Assembly (NCBI RefSeq): GCF_014836755.1
Contig: NZ_JACSQF010000005.1
Location: forward strand, 65,085-129,084
Direction: 5' to 3'
DNA: 64,000 bases
DNA from: Oerskovia merdavium
Lineage (GTDB): Bacteria; Actinomycetota; Actinomycetes; Actinomycetales; Cellulomonadaceae
The position numbers were made by a program, and so were the translations under genes. The notes under the pieces were generated by a model, which was given only the letters and a program-made list of their open reading frames with translations, was not told the DNA's origin and did no database searches. Numbering within the stretch: position 1 is the first letter of the stretch; the number at the start of each line of letters is the position of its first letter. This document shows positions 35,773-45,847 of this stretch, in pieces.

Positions 35773-37032
35773 TCAGCGGGGGCGCGCGGCCCGCACCTCG
35801 GCCGCCTGCGCGTACACCGACAGCATGGCTTCGGCCGTCGCGTCCCAGCCGTAGCGCTCGCTCACGCGCCGGGCGCCTGAGGCGAGCTCGGCGCGACGCG
35901 CGTCGTCGGCCAGGAGGTCGCTCAGCGTGCGCGACCACGTCCACGGGTTGTGGTCGGGGACGAGGATGCCCGACACCCCGTCCTCGACGACCGTCCGCAA
36001 CCCGCCGACGGCCGCGGCGACCACGGGCGTGCCCGACGCCTGCGCCTCGGCCGCGACCAGCCCGAACGACTCGTTGTGGGACGGCACCGCGACGACGTCC
36101 GCGGCCCGGTAGTAACGCACGAGCTGCTCGCGCGGCACGGGCGGGCGCACGATCACGTGGTCGGCGACGCCCATCTGGAACGCGAGCGCCTCGAGCTCGC
36201 GCACGGCCGTCAGACGACCGCTCGCGCCGCCAAGGACCACGAGGGTCGGCAGCGGCTCGTCGTGGTCCGCGAGGACGCCGAGCGCCCTGACCAGGACGTC
36301 GGGCGCCTTGAGCGGCTGGACGCGCCCGGCGAAGAGCACGAGCCTGCCCGCCGTCGGGAGCCCGAGCGCCGCACGCAGCGCCTCCTTGGACTCCCCCGGC
36401 GCGGGGGGCGAGAACAGCTCGAGGTCCACGCCCGGCGGCACGACGTGGACCTTCGCGGGGTCGGCCCCGTACTGGTCGACGAGGTCCTTGAACTCCTCGG
36501 GCGTGCTCGCCACGAGCGCGTCGGCCTCGGCGACGACCTGTTCCTCGCCGATGATCCGACCGAGCGGCTCCGGGGCGTCACCCGGCGCCAGCGCGGCGTT
36601 CTTCACGCGGGCCATGGTGTGCATCGAGTTCACGAGCGGGACGTCCCAGCGGTCGGCCGCGAGCCAGCCCGCCTGTCCCGAGAGCCAGTAGTGCGTGTGG
36701 ACCACGTCGTACCAGCCGGCGTCCCGCCGGGCCTCGGCCCGCAGGACCCCGGCCGTGAAGGCGCAGAGCTGGCCCGGCAGGTCGTTCTTGTCGAGCCCCT
36801 CGAACGGACCGGCCACGACGTGGCGGACCAGGACACCGTCCTCGACCTCGACCACGGGAGGCTGGGCCGACGACGTCGCGCGCGTGAAGATCTCGACCTT
36901 CGCCCCGCGTCGCGCGAGCGCCCGCGACAGCTCGGTGATGTACACGTTCATGCCGCCCGCGTCGCCCGTCCCGGGCTGGTCGAGCGGCGAGGTGTGCACC
37001 GAGAGCATCGCGATGCGCGGGGACTCCTTCAC
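35773..37032 (-). CDS. mshA: D-inositol-3-phosphate glycosyltransferase (mycothiol pathway)
   Basis: A 419-residue GT4 enzyme that transfers N-acetylglucosamine from UDP-GlcNAc to inositol 3-phosphate, the first step of mycothiol synthesis. [79 protein letters not shown] and [18 protein letters not shown] follow MshA order. GTG at 37032 starts five bases after the lactonase stop with GGAGG about ten bases upstream. Other mycothiol genes are not in this window. Confidence 0.94.
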   Translation of the reverse strand: MKESPRIAMLSVHTSPLDQPGTGDAGGMNVYITELSRALARRGAKVEIFTRATSSAQPPVVEVEDGVLVRHVVAGPFEGLDKNDLPGQLCAFTAGVLRAEARRDAGWYDVVHTHYWLSGQAGWLAADRWDVPLVNSMHTMARVKNAALAPGDAPEPLGRIIGEEQVVAEADALVASTPEEFKDLVDQYGADPAKVHVVPPGVDLELFSPPAPGESKEALRAALGLPTAGRLVLFAGRVQPLKAPDVLVRALGVLADHDEPLPTLVVLGGASGRLTAVRELEALAFQMGVADHVIVRPPVPREQLVRYYRAADVVAVPSHNESFGLVAAEAQASGTPVVAAAVGGLRTVVEDGVSGILVPDHNPWTWSRTLSDLLADDARRAELASGARRVSERYGWDATAEAMLSVYAQAAEVRAARPR

Positions 37033-37037
37033 GGCGC

Positions 37038-38192
37038 TCAGGCCTCCACGACGCACGCGGGCACGGGGACCGCCAGCTCGTCGACGAGCACGCCCGACCC
37101 GTCCTCCCGGTCGATCCGCAGGACCGTGAGGTTGGAGGAGTTCTGGTTCGCGACGACCACCAGGTCGCCCGCAGGAGTGCCGTCGCCCACGGGGGCCAGC
37201 ACCGCGAAGTGCCGCGGCCACGCCCCGCCCAGCGGGGAGTCGGCGAGGTGCTCGAGGACGGGAGCGGCGCCGTCGGGCCCTGCGGCGTCCCGCGTGACGG
37301 CGAACGTCGAGAGCACGTCCGCCCCCCGGATCGCGACGAACAGGCACGAGCCGTCCGCGCTCAGCGCGACGTGCGAGGGGTAGCTGCGGCCCCCCGCGGG
37401 CAGCGGGGCCGCGGTCGCCGGGACCGAGCTCGCCACCTCGAACGAGCCGTCCGCGGCCGGGACCAGGACGTAGACGCGCGAGTCGAGCTCGGTCGCGACG
37501 AGCAGGGCCGCGGGGGCTCCCTGCGCCCCGGCCTCGCCGGGCAGGACCGCGAAGTGACGCGGCCCCGCACCGCCGGGGAACGTCGCGAGGACTCGCGCGG
37601 GGACCCCGCCGTCCGCCTGGGCCCGCAGCGCGTCGAGCGCGCGCGGGTAGGCGCGCAGCTCGTCCGTCCCCAGGTCCGCCACGACCGGCGCGCCCCCGAC
37701 CTCGCCGACGAAGTGGGCGTGCGGTCCTTCCTGGCGCTCGGCGTCGGGTCCCGTGCCCTGGTGCCCGAGCCGCAGCGCCTCGGTCGGGGCTCCCTCGGCG
37801 TCGAGCGGCAGCACCGCGAACGTGCCGTCACCGTAGTTGGCCACCCACAGGGCGTCGTCGACCGCCACGACGTGGCAGGGGTAGGAGCCACCGCTGGGCA
37901 CGACGCCCAGCGGGGCGAGCCCACCGTCCGCCGTGAGCGCGAACCCGCTCACCGCACCGTGCTCGGTCTCCGTGACCGCGTACAGCCGGGAGCCGTCCGG
38001 GTCGAGCGCGAGGAAGGACGGCGAGGGCGTGACCGCGACCAGTGCCGCCTCGCCCAGCTCACCCGTGGCCGCGTCGACCTCGAGACGCCAGATCCCCTCG
38101 CCGCTCCCGGCGTCCGCCCCGTCCGGGTACGTACCGAGCCACAGGGTCCGAGAGGTCGCGGCGGCCACGGGCGCCGACGAGGTAGAAGTCAT
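37038..38192 (-). CDS. Lactonase-family beta-propeller protein
   Basis: A 384-residue protein of the seven-bladed propeller lactonase family (cycloisomerase/6-phosphogluconolactonase type). Repeating blades are seen in [76 protein letters not shown] and the ending [19 protein letters not shown]. No signal peptide is visible. It is followed at once by mshA. The substrate is unknown; hydrolysis of a sugar lactone is the family-based guess. Confidence 0.85.
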   Translation of the reverse strand: MTSTSSAPVAAATSRTLWLGTYPDGADAGSGEGIWRLEVDAATGELGEAALVAVTPSPSFLALDPDGSRLYAVTETEHGAVSGFALTADGGLAPLGVVPSGGSYPCHVVAVDDALWVANYGDGTFAVLPLDAEGAPTEALRLGHQGTGPDAERQEGPHAHFVGEVGGAPVVADLGTDELRAYPRALDALRAQADGGVPARVLATFPGGAGPRHFAVLPGEAGAQGAPAALLVATELDSRVYVLVPAADGSFEVASSVPATAAPLPAGGRSYPSHVALSADGSCLFVAIRGADVLSTFAVTRDAAGPDGAAPVLEHLADSPLGGAWPRHFAVLAPVGDGTPAGDLVVVANQNSSNLTVLRIDREDGSGVLVDELAVPVPACVVEA

Positions 38193-38221
38193 GCACAGAG
38201 CCTAGTAGCACCCGGACATGC

Positions 38222-38280
38222 GTCAGGGGCGTCCTGACCAGGCCTCCGCGCTGCGGAGAACCGGTCAGGACGCCCCTGAC
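38222..38280 (-). terminator. Large hairpin after lsr2
   Basis: Perfect 18-base arms (38222-38239 and 38263-38280) enclose a second small stem CTCCGC/GCGGAG. It starts 17 bases past the lsr2 stop and also lies before the lactonase gene. Confidence 0.7.
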
Positions 38281-38297
38281 GGAAGACGTCGGCGAAT

Positions 38298-38633
38298 TCA
38301 GTTCGCCGCGTCGAATGCCTGCTGGATGTCGGCCGAGATACGACCGCGCTCGCTCACCGTGTAGCCGTTGTTCCGGGCCCATTCACGGATCTCCGTCGCA
38401 CGCGACGGGCCGGCTGCGGAAGAACGCGCCTTCTTGGCCGCCGGACGCGCAGCGCCACGCGTGACCTTGCGCGCGTGACCGACCCACTTCGAGAATGCTT
38501 CACGCAATTCCTCGGCGTGCGCCGAGCTGAGGTCGATCTCGTAGGAGACGCCGTCGAGGGCGAACGTCACGGACTCGTCGGCAGACCCACCGTCGACGTC
38601 GTCGACGAGAATTACCTGAACCTTCTGTGCCAC
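38298..38633 (-). CDS. lsr2: Lsr2 nucleoid-associated protein
   Basis: A 111-residue H-NS-like DNA-bridging protein that silences AT-rich, often horizontally acquired DNA. The N-terminal dimerisation part is VQVILVDDVDGGSADESVTF followed by YEIDLSSAHAEELREAF. The C-terminal DNA-binding domain ends in TEIREWARNNGYTVSERGRI and SADIQQAFDAAN, with the AT-hook-like loop RGRI. The start is GTG at 38633. Codon choice is somewhat less GC-rich than in neighbours. It follows lysS and a small membrane protein on the same strand. Confidence 0.96.
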   Translation of the reverse strand: MAQKVQVILVDDVDGGSADESVTFALDGVSYEIDLSSAHAEELREAFSKWVGHARKVTRGAARPAAKKARSSAAGPSRATEIREWARNNGYTVSERGRISADIQQAFDAAN

Positions 38634-38724
38634 AGTGCTACCTCGCGTCTTCGAGAATTGATGCTGGTATCTCGAAGTGTGCCATTCTCATGGAATCACG
38701 TCAAAGCGAAAGCAGCGTGCCGGG

Positions 38725-38919
38725 CTACCGAGAAGTCGTCGAGGATTCCTGTGCCGCCCGTTCCTGACGCTCTGCCGCGTCCGCCTGGGCGTCGAGCTCT
38801 GCCATGGCAAGGCGTTCCGTGCGGTCCGAACGGATGATGGCGCGCATCGCGAAAAAGAAGAGGATACCGACCCCGACCGACGGGATCAGCGCATAGACGG
38901 CCGGCCAGAAATCAGTCAT
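38725..38919 (-). CDS. Small membrane protein of unknown function
   Basis: A 64-residue protein with one membrane span (AVYALIPSVGVGILFFFAMR) followed by a charged helix rich in Arg, Glu and Ala (TERLAMAELDAQADAAERQE). It starts ATG at 38919 and lies between lysS and lsr2, a place where related genomes carry a similar short gene. Conserved position and pattern suggest that it is real; no function is known. Confidence 0.65.
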   Translation of the reverse strand: MTDFWPAVYALIPSVGVGILFFFAMRAIIRSDRTERLAMAELDAQADAAERQERAAQESSTTSR

Positions 38920-38999
38920 GCCCGCCAGTCTACGACCGGCTCACGGGTGCTGGGTACGTCTCCCGCGACGCACCCAGCCCCCGCACCGTCACCTGGACG

Positions 39000-40568
39000 T
39001 CACTGAGCAGGCTTGACCAGCGGGAAGAGGATGGTCTCGCGGATCCCGTGGCCGGTCAGGGCCATGAGCAGGCGGTCCAGCCCCATGCCCATGCCGCCCG
39101 ACGGGGGCATCGCGTACTCCATGGCTGTGAGGAAGTCCTCGTCGAGGCGCATGGCCTCGTCGTCACCCGCTGCGGCCAGGAGCGCCTGCGCCTCGAAACG
39201 CTGACGCTGGATGACCGGGTCGACGAGCTCCGAATAGGCCGTGGCCAGCTCGAATCCGCGGACGTAGAGGTCCCACTTCTCGACCTGCCCCTTGACGGTG
39301 CGGTGGTCGCGGGTCAAGGGGGAGGTCTCGACCGGGAAGTCGCGGACGAACGTCGGTGCGTACAGGTGGTCGCCCACGAGGTGCTCCCAGATCGCCTCGA
39401 CGAGCTTGCCGTGCCCGGCACGCTTGGTGTCGTAGGAGATCTCGAGGCGGTCCGCGATCTTGGACAGGTGTTCCACCGACGTTTCCGGGGTGATCTCCTC
39501 TCCCAGCGCCTCGGAGAGCGAGTCGTACATCTTGAGCTGCGCCCATTCACCGCCGAGGTCGTATTCCTCACCGCCCGGAAGCTCGACCACCGTGGTTCCC
39601 AAGGTGTCCAGCGCGGCACGCTGCACGAGGTTCTGGGTCAGCTCGGCCATGGTGTTGTAGTCGCCGTAGGCCTCGTACGCCTCGAGCATCGCGAATTCCG
39701 GCGAGTGCGTCGAGTCGGCGCCCTCGTTACGGAAGTTGCGGTTGATCTCGAACACGCGCTCGACACCTCCGACGACCGCACGCTTGAGGAAGAGCTCGGG
39801 AGCGATCCGCAGATACAGCTCCATGTCGAACGCATTCATGTGCGTCGTGAACGGACGCGCCGCCGCACCACCGTGAATGGTCTGCAGCATGGGCGTCTCG
39901 ACCTCGAGATAGCCGCGCTCGTGGAAGTTCTCGCGCAACGACCGCACCACGCCCGCGCGCAGGCGGACCATGTCGCGCGCGGCAGGGCGGGCGATCAGGT
40001 CGACGTAGCGCTGGCGGACCCGGCTCTCCTCCGAGAGCTCCTTGTGCAGCACGGGCAGCGGACGCAGCGACTTCGCGGCGATCTTCCACTCGTCCGCGAA
40101 GATGCTCAGCTCACCGCGGCGCGAGCTGATGACGCGCCCGTGGGCGAACAGGTGGTCCCCCAGGTCGACGTCGGCCTTGAACGCGGCGAGCGACTCCTCG
40201 CCCACGACGGCCTGGCTCAGCATGACCTGGAGACGGTTGCCCTCACCGTCCTGGAGCGTGACGAAGCAGAGCTTGCCCGTGTTGCGCAGGAACACGACAC
40301 GACCGGCCACGCCCACGACGTCGTCGGTCTCCTGGCCGCTCTCCAGGTGCTCGTACGCCGCACGGACCTGGGCGATCGTGTGCGTGCGCGGCACCGAGAC
40401 CGGGTACGCCTCCTCGCCCTGCGCCAGCAGGCGCTCGCGCTTCTCGCGCCGGACCCGCAGCTGCTCGGGGAGGTCGTCGGACTCGTCGACCGGCACCGGG
40501 GCGGTGGGCACGACGGGCGTCTCGTCGGAAGCGGGCACGGCAGCGGCAGCGGGATCGGGGGAGGTCAC
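39000..40568 (-). CDS. lysS: Lysine--tRNA ligase
   Basis: A 522-residue class II synthetase. The N-terminal OB domain has [19 protein letters not shown]; motif 1 is near [20 protein letters not shown]; motif 2 reads [20 protein letters not shown], followed by [14 protein letters not shown]; motif 3 is [17 protein letters not shown]. The first 35 residues are Ala/Pro/Asp-rich. GTG at 40568. It charges tRNA-Lys for protein synthesis. It is separated from nadC by a terminator. Confidence 0.96.
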   Translation of the reverse strand: MTSPDPAAAAVPASDETPVVPTAPVPVDESDDLPEQLRVRREKRERLLAQGEEAYPVSVPRTHTIAQVRAAYEHLESGQETDDVVGVAGRVVFLRNTGKLCFVTLQDGEGNRLQVMLSQAVVGEESLAAFKADVDLGDHLFAHGRVISSRRGELSIFADEWKIAAKSLRPLPVLHKELSEESRVRQRYVDLIARPAARDMVRLRAGVVRSLRENFHERGYLEVETPMLQTIHGGAAARPFTTHMNAFDMELYLRIAPELFLKRAVVGGVERVFEINRNFRNEGADSTHSPEFAMLEAYEAYGDYNTMAELTQNLVQRAALDTLGTTVVELPGGEEYDLGGEWAQLKMYDSLSEALGEEITPETSVEHLSKIADRLEISYDTKRAGHGKLVEAIWEHLVGDHLYAPTFVRDFPVETSPLTRDHRTVKGQVEKWDLYVRGFELATAYSELVDPVIQRQRFEAQALLAAAGDDEAMRLDEDFLTAMEYAMPPSGGMGMGLDRLLMALTGHGIRETILFPLVKPAQ

Positions 40569-40582
40569 GCGTCGATTCTACC

Positions 40583-40614
40583 GGGGAGCGCCGGAAGGGT
40601 CTCCGGCGCTCCCC
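40583..40614 (-). terminator. Hairpin terminator after nadC
   Basis: Perfect 13-base arms (40583-40595 and 40602-40614) around a six-base loop, about 40 bases past the nadC stop and directly before lysS. Confidence 0.7.
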
Positions 40615-40653
40615 CGCGGTGCTCGTCCCGTCCCGTCCGCAGGGCGGGGCGGC

Positions 40654-41565
40654 TCAGCCGATCAGGTCGAGGGCCAGGTCGAGGATGGGCGCCGAGTGCG
40701 TGAGGGCACCGACCGACAGGTAGTCGACCCCGGTCCCGGCGACCTCGCGCGCCCGGTCGAGGGTCAGGTTGCCCGTGGCCTCGAGCTCGATCTTCGCGGG
40801 ACCGCCCGGGACGCCCTCGCGCTCGCGCACCCGGCGGACGGTGTCCGCGAGCACGGGCGTGGGCATGTTGTCGAGGAGCAGGAAGTCGGCGCCCGCGTCG
40901 AGGGCCTCCATGGCCTGGTCGGTCGTGTCGGCCTCGACCTGGATCAGGACGTCGGGGAACATCGCACGGACGGCCTCGATCGCTCCCGCCACCGAGCCCG
41001 CGGCGACGACGTGGTTGTCCTTGACCATCGCGACGTCGTAGAGCCCCATGCGCTTGTTCGTGCCACCGCCGGCGCGCACCGCGTACTTCTCGAGGGCGCG
41101 CAGGCCCGGGGTGGTCTTGCGCGTGTCAAGCACCTGGGCGCCCGTGCCGTCGAGCTCGCGGGCCCACGCGCGGGTCGCGGTCGCGACGCCGCTCGCCCGG
41201 CTCGCGAGGTTGAGGAGCGTGCGCTCGGCCGTGAGGATCACCTGGACCGGGCCCGTGAGGGCCGCGAGGACACGGCCGCGGGTCACGGCGTCGCCGTCCT
41301 GCGCGGTGAAGGTGACCGTGACGGGCGCGAGCCCGAAGCGCTCGGCGACCTGCCGGGTGACCTCCTCCACGACCACGAGGCCGGCCACGACGCCGTCGGC
41401 GCGCGCCACGAGGTGGGCCGTCCCCGTGCCCGACGGCGGCACGGTCGCCTGGGTGGTCACGTCCCGGCCGGGCGTGGGGCCGAGGTCCTCGTCGAGGGCA
41501 CGCGTGACGATGTCGGCGACCCACCGGGGGTCGAGACCGGGCTCGATGAGAGAGGGAGAGTTCAC
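40654..41565 (-). CDS. nadC: Nicotinate-nucleotide pyrophosphorylase (carboxylating)
   Basis: A 303-residue enzyme that turns quinolinate and PRPP into nicotinate mononucleotide for NAD synthesis. It has RALDEDLGPTPGRDVTTQ at the N terminus, LLNLASRASGVATATRAW, the catalytic DTRKTTPGLRALEKYAVRAG and NKRMGLYDVAMVKDNHV, then VEADTTDQAMEALDAGADFLL. GTG at 41565, 49 bases after nadB. nadA is not adjacent. Confidence 0.95.
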   Translation of the reverse strand: MNSPSLIEPGLDPRWVADIVTRALDEDLGPTPGRDVTTQATVPPSGTGTAHLVARADGVVAGLVVVEEVTRQVAERFGLAPVTVTFTAQDGDAVTRGRVLAALTGPVQVILTAERTLLNLASRASGVATATRAWARELDGTGAQVLDTRKTTPGLRALEKYAVRAGGGTNKRMGLYDVAMVKDNHVVAAGSVAGAIEAVRAMFPDVLIQVEADTTDQAMEALDAGADFLLLDNMPTPVLADTVRRVREREGVPGGPAKIELEATGNLTLDRAREVAGTGVDYLSVGALTHSAPILDLALDLIG

Positions 41566-41614
41566 GCGCTCACGCTACCCCCGGTCGGCCGCGCCCCCCG
41601 GTCCGCTCCGTACC

Positions 41615-43354
41615 TCAGACGAGCCGCAGCTCCCCGTCGGCACCGAGCGTGACCTCGATCCGCCGGGCCCACGCGGGGCGAACCTCCGGGAAGTCGGTGC
41701 GGAAGTGCCCGCCCCGGCTCTCCTCGCGCAGCAGCGCCGCCTCGGTCAGCGCGGTCGCCACCTGGTGGACGTTCGTCGTCTCCCACTCGGCGGTCTGCGG
41801 CGCCGCGACCACGTCGGTCGCCCGGTGGGCGTCCGTGCGGACCGCCGCGAGCTTGTCGGCCGCGGTGCGCAGCCCCTCGCCGTCGCGGATCACGCCCGGC
41901 CCTGCCGACGAGATCGACTGGACGCGCGACCGGGCCGCCGCGGGCACGAGCGCGGCCTCGCCGGCCCGTTCCACGGGCTCGCCGAGCGGCAGCTCGCCGG
42001 CCGCGACGCGCGCGGTGATCTCCCGCGCGGCACGGTAGGCGAAGACCAGGCCCTCCAGGAGGGAGTTCGACGCGAGCCGGTTCGCGCCGTGCACCCCGGT
42101 GCACGCGACCTCGCCCACGGCGTAGAGGCCGTCGAGCGTCGAGCGCCCGTGCAGGTCCGTGACGATCCCGCCCGAGTGGTAGTGCTGGGCGGGCGCGACC
42201 GGGATCGGCTCCTCGGTCAGGTCGATGCCCTGGTCGAGCAGGCGCTCGGTGATCGTCGGGAACCGCTTGCGCAGGAAGTCGGCGCCGAGGTGCCGGGCGT
42301 CGAGCAGGACGTGGTCGGAGCCCGTGGCCGCCATCTGGCGCACGATCGCGTGCGCCACGACGTCCCGCGGAGCGAGCTCCGCCATCGGGTGGACCGCGGG
42401 CATGAACCGGTGGCCGTCGGTGTCGAGGAGGATCGCGCCCTCACCGCGCACGGCCTCCGAGATCAGCGGGAGCTGCCCCTTGGCGCCGAGACCGAGCCAC
42501 AGCACGGTCGGGTGGAACTGCACGAACTCGACGTCGCCGAGCGTCGCGCCGGCCCGCAGCGCGGCTGCCATGCCGTCGCCCGTGGCCTGGGGCGGGTTGG
42601 TCGAGGAGCGGAAGACCTGGCCGATCCCGCCCGTCGCGAGCACGACCGCCCGGCCGAGGGCCGCGCCCACGCCGTCGCGCGACCCCTCGCCGCGCACGTG
42701 GAGCGTGACGCCGCACGCCCGCTCGCCGCCCGGGGCGTCGGGCGAGGTGGTCAGGACGTCGAGCACGAGCGCGTTCTCGATGACCTCGATGCCCGGGTCG
42801 GCGAGCACGGCCTCGAGCTGGGCCACGAGCGCCCGGGAGATCTCCGCGCCCGTGGCGTCGCCGCCTGCGTGCGCGATGCGGTCCGCGTGGTGGCCGCCCT
42901 CGCGCGTGAGCGCGATGTCGCCGCCGGGCGCGAGGTCGAAGTTCGCCCCGCGTCCCACGAGCTCGCGCACGCGCTCCGGCCCCTCGGTCACGAGGACCTC
43001 GACCGCTGCCGGGTCGCACAGGCCCCCGCCCGCTGCGAGCGTGTCCTCGAGGTGGGCTGCCGGGGAGTCCGACGGGTCGAGCGCCGCGGCGATGCCGCCC
43101 TGCGCCCAGACGGTCGACCCGGACGACAGCTCGCCCTTGGTCACCAGCAGGACGCGCGGGACGTGCGTGCGCAGCTCGAGCGCCGCGGTGAGCCCCGCGA
43201 TGCCGGATCCGACGACGATCGCGTCGGCCGTCGTCGTCCACCCCGGGGCGGGGGCCGCCAGGCGGCGGGCGAGACGGCGGGGAACCCGGCCGTCCACGCC
43301 CGGCAGGTAGCCCTGCGCGGACTCGACGAGCGGCGCCTGCGCGGCCTGGGTCAC
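41615..43354 (-). CDS. nadB: L-aspartate oxidase
   Basis: A 579-residue FAD enzyme that oxidises aspartate to iminoaspartate, the first step of NAD synthesis. The N-terminal FAD fold is [20 protein letters not shown]; then [19 protein letters not shown]; the capping and catalytic regions include [20 protein letters not shown] and the C-terminal [20 protein letters not shown] followed by [23 protein letters not shown] at 43354 overlaps the panD stop. The companion nadA must lie elsewhere. Confidence 0.95.
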   Translation of the reverse strand: MTQAAQAPLVESAQGYLPGVDGRVPRRLARRLAAPAPGWTTTADAIVVGSGIAGLTAALELRTHVPRVLLVTKGELSSGSTVWAQGGIAAALDPSDSPAAHLEDTLAAGGGLCDPAAVEVLVTEGPERVRELVGRGANFDLAPGGDIALTREGGHHADRIAHAGGDATGAEISRALVAQLEAVLADPGIEVIENALVLDVLTTSPDAPGGERACGVTLHVRGEGSRDGVGAALGRAVVLATGGIGQVFRSSTNPPQATGDGMAAALRAGATLGDVEFVQFHPTVLWLGLGAKGQLPLISEAVRGEGAILLDTDGHRFMPAVHPMAELAPRDVVAHAIVRQMAATGSDHVLLDARHLGADFLRKRFPTITERLLDQGIDLTEEPIPVAPAQHYHSGGIVTDLHGRSTLDGLYAVGEVACTGVHGANRLASNSLLEGLVFAYRAAREITARVAAGELPLGEPVERAGEAALVPAAARSRVQSISSAGPGVIRDGEGLRTAADKLAAVRTDAHRATDVVAAPQTAEWETTNVHQVATALTEAALLREESRGGHFRTDFPEVRPAWARRIEVTLGADGELRLV

Positions 43355-43836
43355 TCGACCGAGGCGGACTGGAAGGGGGCGATGGGCAGCCCGCTCGGCT
43401 CGAGGTCGTACCCCTCGGGCACGAGGCCCGGCTCGTCGCTGACCTCGACGATGCGGTTCTCCTCGTCGACGAACACGACGTTCGGCAAGAAGTGGCGCGC
43501 CTCGTGGTCGGCGATCATGCCGTAGGCGATGAGGATGACGGTGTCCCCGGGGTGCACCAGGTGCGCGGCCGCACCGTTGATGCAGACCTTGCCCGAGCCG
43601 CGCTCGCCCGGGATCGCGTACGTCGTCAGGCGTGAGCCGTTGGTGACGTCGACGATGTCGACCTGCTGGCCGGAGATGATGTCCGCGGCCTCGAGGAGGT
43701 CCACGTCCACGGTCACGGACCCGACGTAGTGGAGGTCCGCCTGCGTCACGGTGGCGCGGTGGATCTTCCCGATCATCATGGGTCGCTGCAAGGAAGCGGG
43801 GCGGCGCGTGCCGTCCTGCGGTCCCGTCTGGGTCAC
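43351..43836 (-). CDS. panD: Aspartate 1-decarboxylase (pyruvoyl enzyme)
   Basis: A 161-residue proenzyme making beta-alanine for pantothenate. [20 protein letters not shown] includes the Gly-Ser self-cleavage site that creates the pyruvoyl group; [19 protein letters not shown] and [14 protein letters not shown] follow. GTG at 43836 overlaps the panC stop (GTGA) and puts the Ser at residue 40. A TTG at 43791 would give [12 protein letters not shown] with Ser25 exactly as in characterised PanD, so the real start may be there. nadB follows with a similar overlap. Confidence 0.94.
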   Translation of the reverse strand: MTQTGPQDGTRRPASLQRPMMIGKIHRATVTQADLHYVGSVTVDVDLLEAADIISGQQVDIVDVTNGSRLTTYAIPGERGSGKVCINGAAAHLVHPGDTVILIAYGMIADHEARHFLPNVVFVDEENRIVEVSDEPGLVPEGYDLEPSGLPIAPFQSASVE

Positions 43837-44873
43837 TGCGTGCCTCCTGGGCGGGCCGTGCTCGTGACGGGGGGCGCCACGTCCACGGCCAGGTTGTCGA
43901 TCAGTCGGGTGGAGCCCACACGTGCCGCCACGAGCAGCAGCGCGGGTCCCACGTACTCCGGTTCCAGGTCGTCCACGGTAGTCGGGTCGACCAGCGCGAG
44001 GTAATCGACCACAACGCCGGGGTGCTCGTTGAGCATTCCCGAGGCCACCTCGATGGCCCCCGCACCGCCCTGTCCCGCCGCGGCGGCCTCGGCTCCGGCA
44101 CGCAGAGCCCGGCTCAGCGTCAGCGCGTCGGCGCGCTCCTGCGCGGACAGGTACGCGTTCCGCGAGGACAGCGCGAGCCCGTCGTCGTCGCGCACGATCG
44201 GCACACCGACGACCTCGACGTCGACGTTCAGGTCGGCGACCATGCGGCGGATCGCGAGGAGCTGCTGCGCGTCCTTCTCGCCGTAGAACGCGACGTCGGG
44301 CCGCGTCAGGTGCAGGAGCTTGAGCACCACGGTCAGCACGCCGTCGAAGTGGCCGGGGCGGAACGCCCCCTCGAGGACCGTGCCGATGCGCCCCGACGTG
44401 ACGCGCACGATCGGGTCCCCCCCGGGGTACATCTCCTCGACCGAGGGCGCGAACACGAGGTCCACGGCCGGGCGGCCGGGCGCGGGCTCGGGGAGCCCTG
44501 CGAGGAGCGCCACGTCGGCGTCGAGGTCGCGCGGGTAGCGGTCGAGGTCTTCGTCGGGCCCGAACTGCAAGGGGTTCACGAAGACCGTGACGACGACCTG
44601 CCCCGTGGGGCCGACGCGCTCGCGCGCCGCGCGCACGAGCTGCAGGTGCCCGTCGTGGAGCGCACCCATGGTCATGACGACGGCCCGCGTCGCGCGGTCC
44701 GCGTCGCCGTGCCCGTCGGGTCCGGCAGGGCCGGTGCCCTGGGTGCCCGACGGCGCAGCGCCCGCAGGCGCGCGGGCGGCGGTCCGGGCAGGGGCCTCCA
44801 GGGCCGTGCGCAGCGCGGAGCGGGTCCGCACGACGAGCGGCTGCGCACCGGTGGTGGGCGTGGGGACAGACAT
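43833..44873 (-). CDS. panC: Pantothenate synthetase
   Basis: A 346-residue ligase joining pantoate and beta-alanine with [18 protein letters not shown] holds the HIGH-type motif; [57 protein letters not shown] and [11 protein letters not shown] are all in place. Between the N-terminal strand and the first motif is an extra Ala/Pro/Gly-rich stretch of about 45 residues, absent from most PanC. ATG at 44873 overlaps the preceding stop (ATGA). Confidence 0.95.
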   Translation of the reverse strand: MSVPTPTTGAQPLVVRTRSALRTALEAPARTAARAPAGAAPSGTQGTGPAGPDGHGDADRATRAVVMTMGALHDGHLQLVRAARERVGPTGQVVVTVFVNPLQFGPDEDLDRYPRDLDADVALLAGLPEPAPGRPAVDLVFAPSVEEMYPGGDPIVRVTSGRIGTVLEGAFRPGHFDGVLTVVLKLLHLTRPDVAFYGEKDAQQLLAIRRMVADLNVDVEVVGVPIVRDDDGLALSSRNAYLSAQERADALTLSRALRAGAEAAAAGQGGAGAIEVASGMLNEHPGVVVDYLALVDPTTVDDLEPEYVGPALLLVAARVGSTRLIDNLAVDVAPPVTSTARPGGTQ

Positions 44874-45844
44874 CACTGACCTTCCTCGAGGACGTCGAGC
44901 AGCTCCTGGGCCTGGCGGGCGTCGATGCGCCCCGCGGCCAGGGCCCGGCTGGTGGCTCCGCGGCTGAGCTCGCGGTAGGACGCGGGCACGTCGGTCGCGG
45001 CGACGTGCGGAGCGGACTCCTGGGCCGAGGTCACGGCCAGCGCGCGCAGGACCTCGAGGTGCTCGGCGACCGTGCCCACGTCCCCGCGCGACACCGGACC
45101 CGTCAGGGCCGAGATGGCCCCCGGGCCCGCTCCCCCGCCCGCGTCGGCGGACCGCGTCGCGCCGTCGAGCGCGGCCGACAGCAACGGGGCCAGCACGCGC
45201 CCCGGCTGCTCGACGCCCGCGGCCTCGAGGGCCTGCGCGGCCTGCGCGACGAGGACCACGAGGTGGTTCGCGCCGTGCGCGAGCGCGGCGTGGTAGAGCC
45301 CGCGCGCCCCCTCCTCGAGGATCACCGGCTCGCCACCGAGCTCGACCACGAGCGCCTGCCCGATGGGCTGGACCGGTGCCGGTCCCGTGACCGCGAACGT
45401 CGTGCCCTCGAGGCGCGACAGGTCGAGCGAGGTACCGGAGAACGTCATGGCAGGGTGGATCGCGAGCGGGATCGCGCCGAGCGCGCGCGCCGGGTCGAGC
45501 ACCCCCGCGCCGTACCGTCCGGACGTGTGCACGACGATCTGCCCGCCCTGCCACGCCCCGACCTCGGCGAGGCCCGAGACCAGGCCCGGGAGCGCGTCGT
45601 CGGGCACCGCGAGCAGGACGAGCTCCGCACGCCGCACGACCTCCTCGACCTCGAGCACGGGGACCCCGGGGAGGAGCATCTCGATGCGCTCGCGCGACGC
45701 CTCGGAGATGCCGCTCGCCCCCACCACCGCATGGCCCGTCGCGCGCAGCGCGCTGCCCAGGACCGCGCCCACGCGGCCCGCGCCCACGACCCCCACGCCC
45801 AGCCGCCCGGGGCGCCTGCGCTCGGGCGTTCCTTGGTCGGTCAT
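44873..45844 (-). CDS. Rossmann-like and DUF2520 domain protein (putative ketopantoate-reductase-like)
   Basis: A 323-residue dehydrogenase-like protein. An NAD(P)-binding fold opens with [21 protein letters not shown], then [19 protein letters not shown] and [20 protein letters not shown]; the C-terminal helical DUF2520 domain includes [21 protein letters not shown]. It is found next to panC in many actinobacteria, so a role in pantothenate synthesis (as a ketopantoate reductase) is plausible but unproven. Its start is at 45844 and its stop overlaps panC. Confidence 0.85.
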   Translation of the reverse strand: MTDQGTPERRRPGRLGVGVVGAGRVGAVLGSALRATGHAVVGASGISEASRERIEMLLPGVPVLEVEEVVRRAELVLLAVPDDALPGLVSGLAEVGAWQGGQIVVHTSGRYGAGVLDPARALGAIPLAIHPAMTFSGTSLDLSRLEGTTFAVTGPAPVQPIGQALVVELGGEPVILEEGARGLYHAALAHGANHLVVLVAQAAQALEAAGVEQPGRVLAPLLSAALDGATRSADAGGGAGPGAISALTGPVSRGDVGTVAEHLEVLRALAVTSAQESAPHVAATDVPASYRELSRGATSRALAAGRIDARQAQELLDVLEEGQ

Positions 45845-45847
45845 CCC

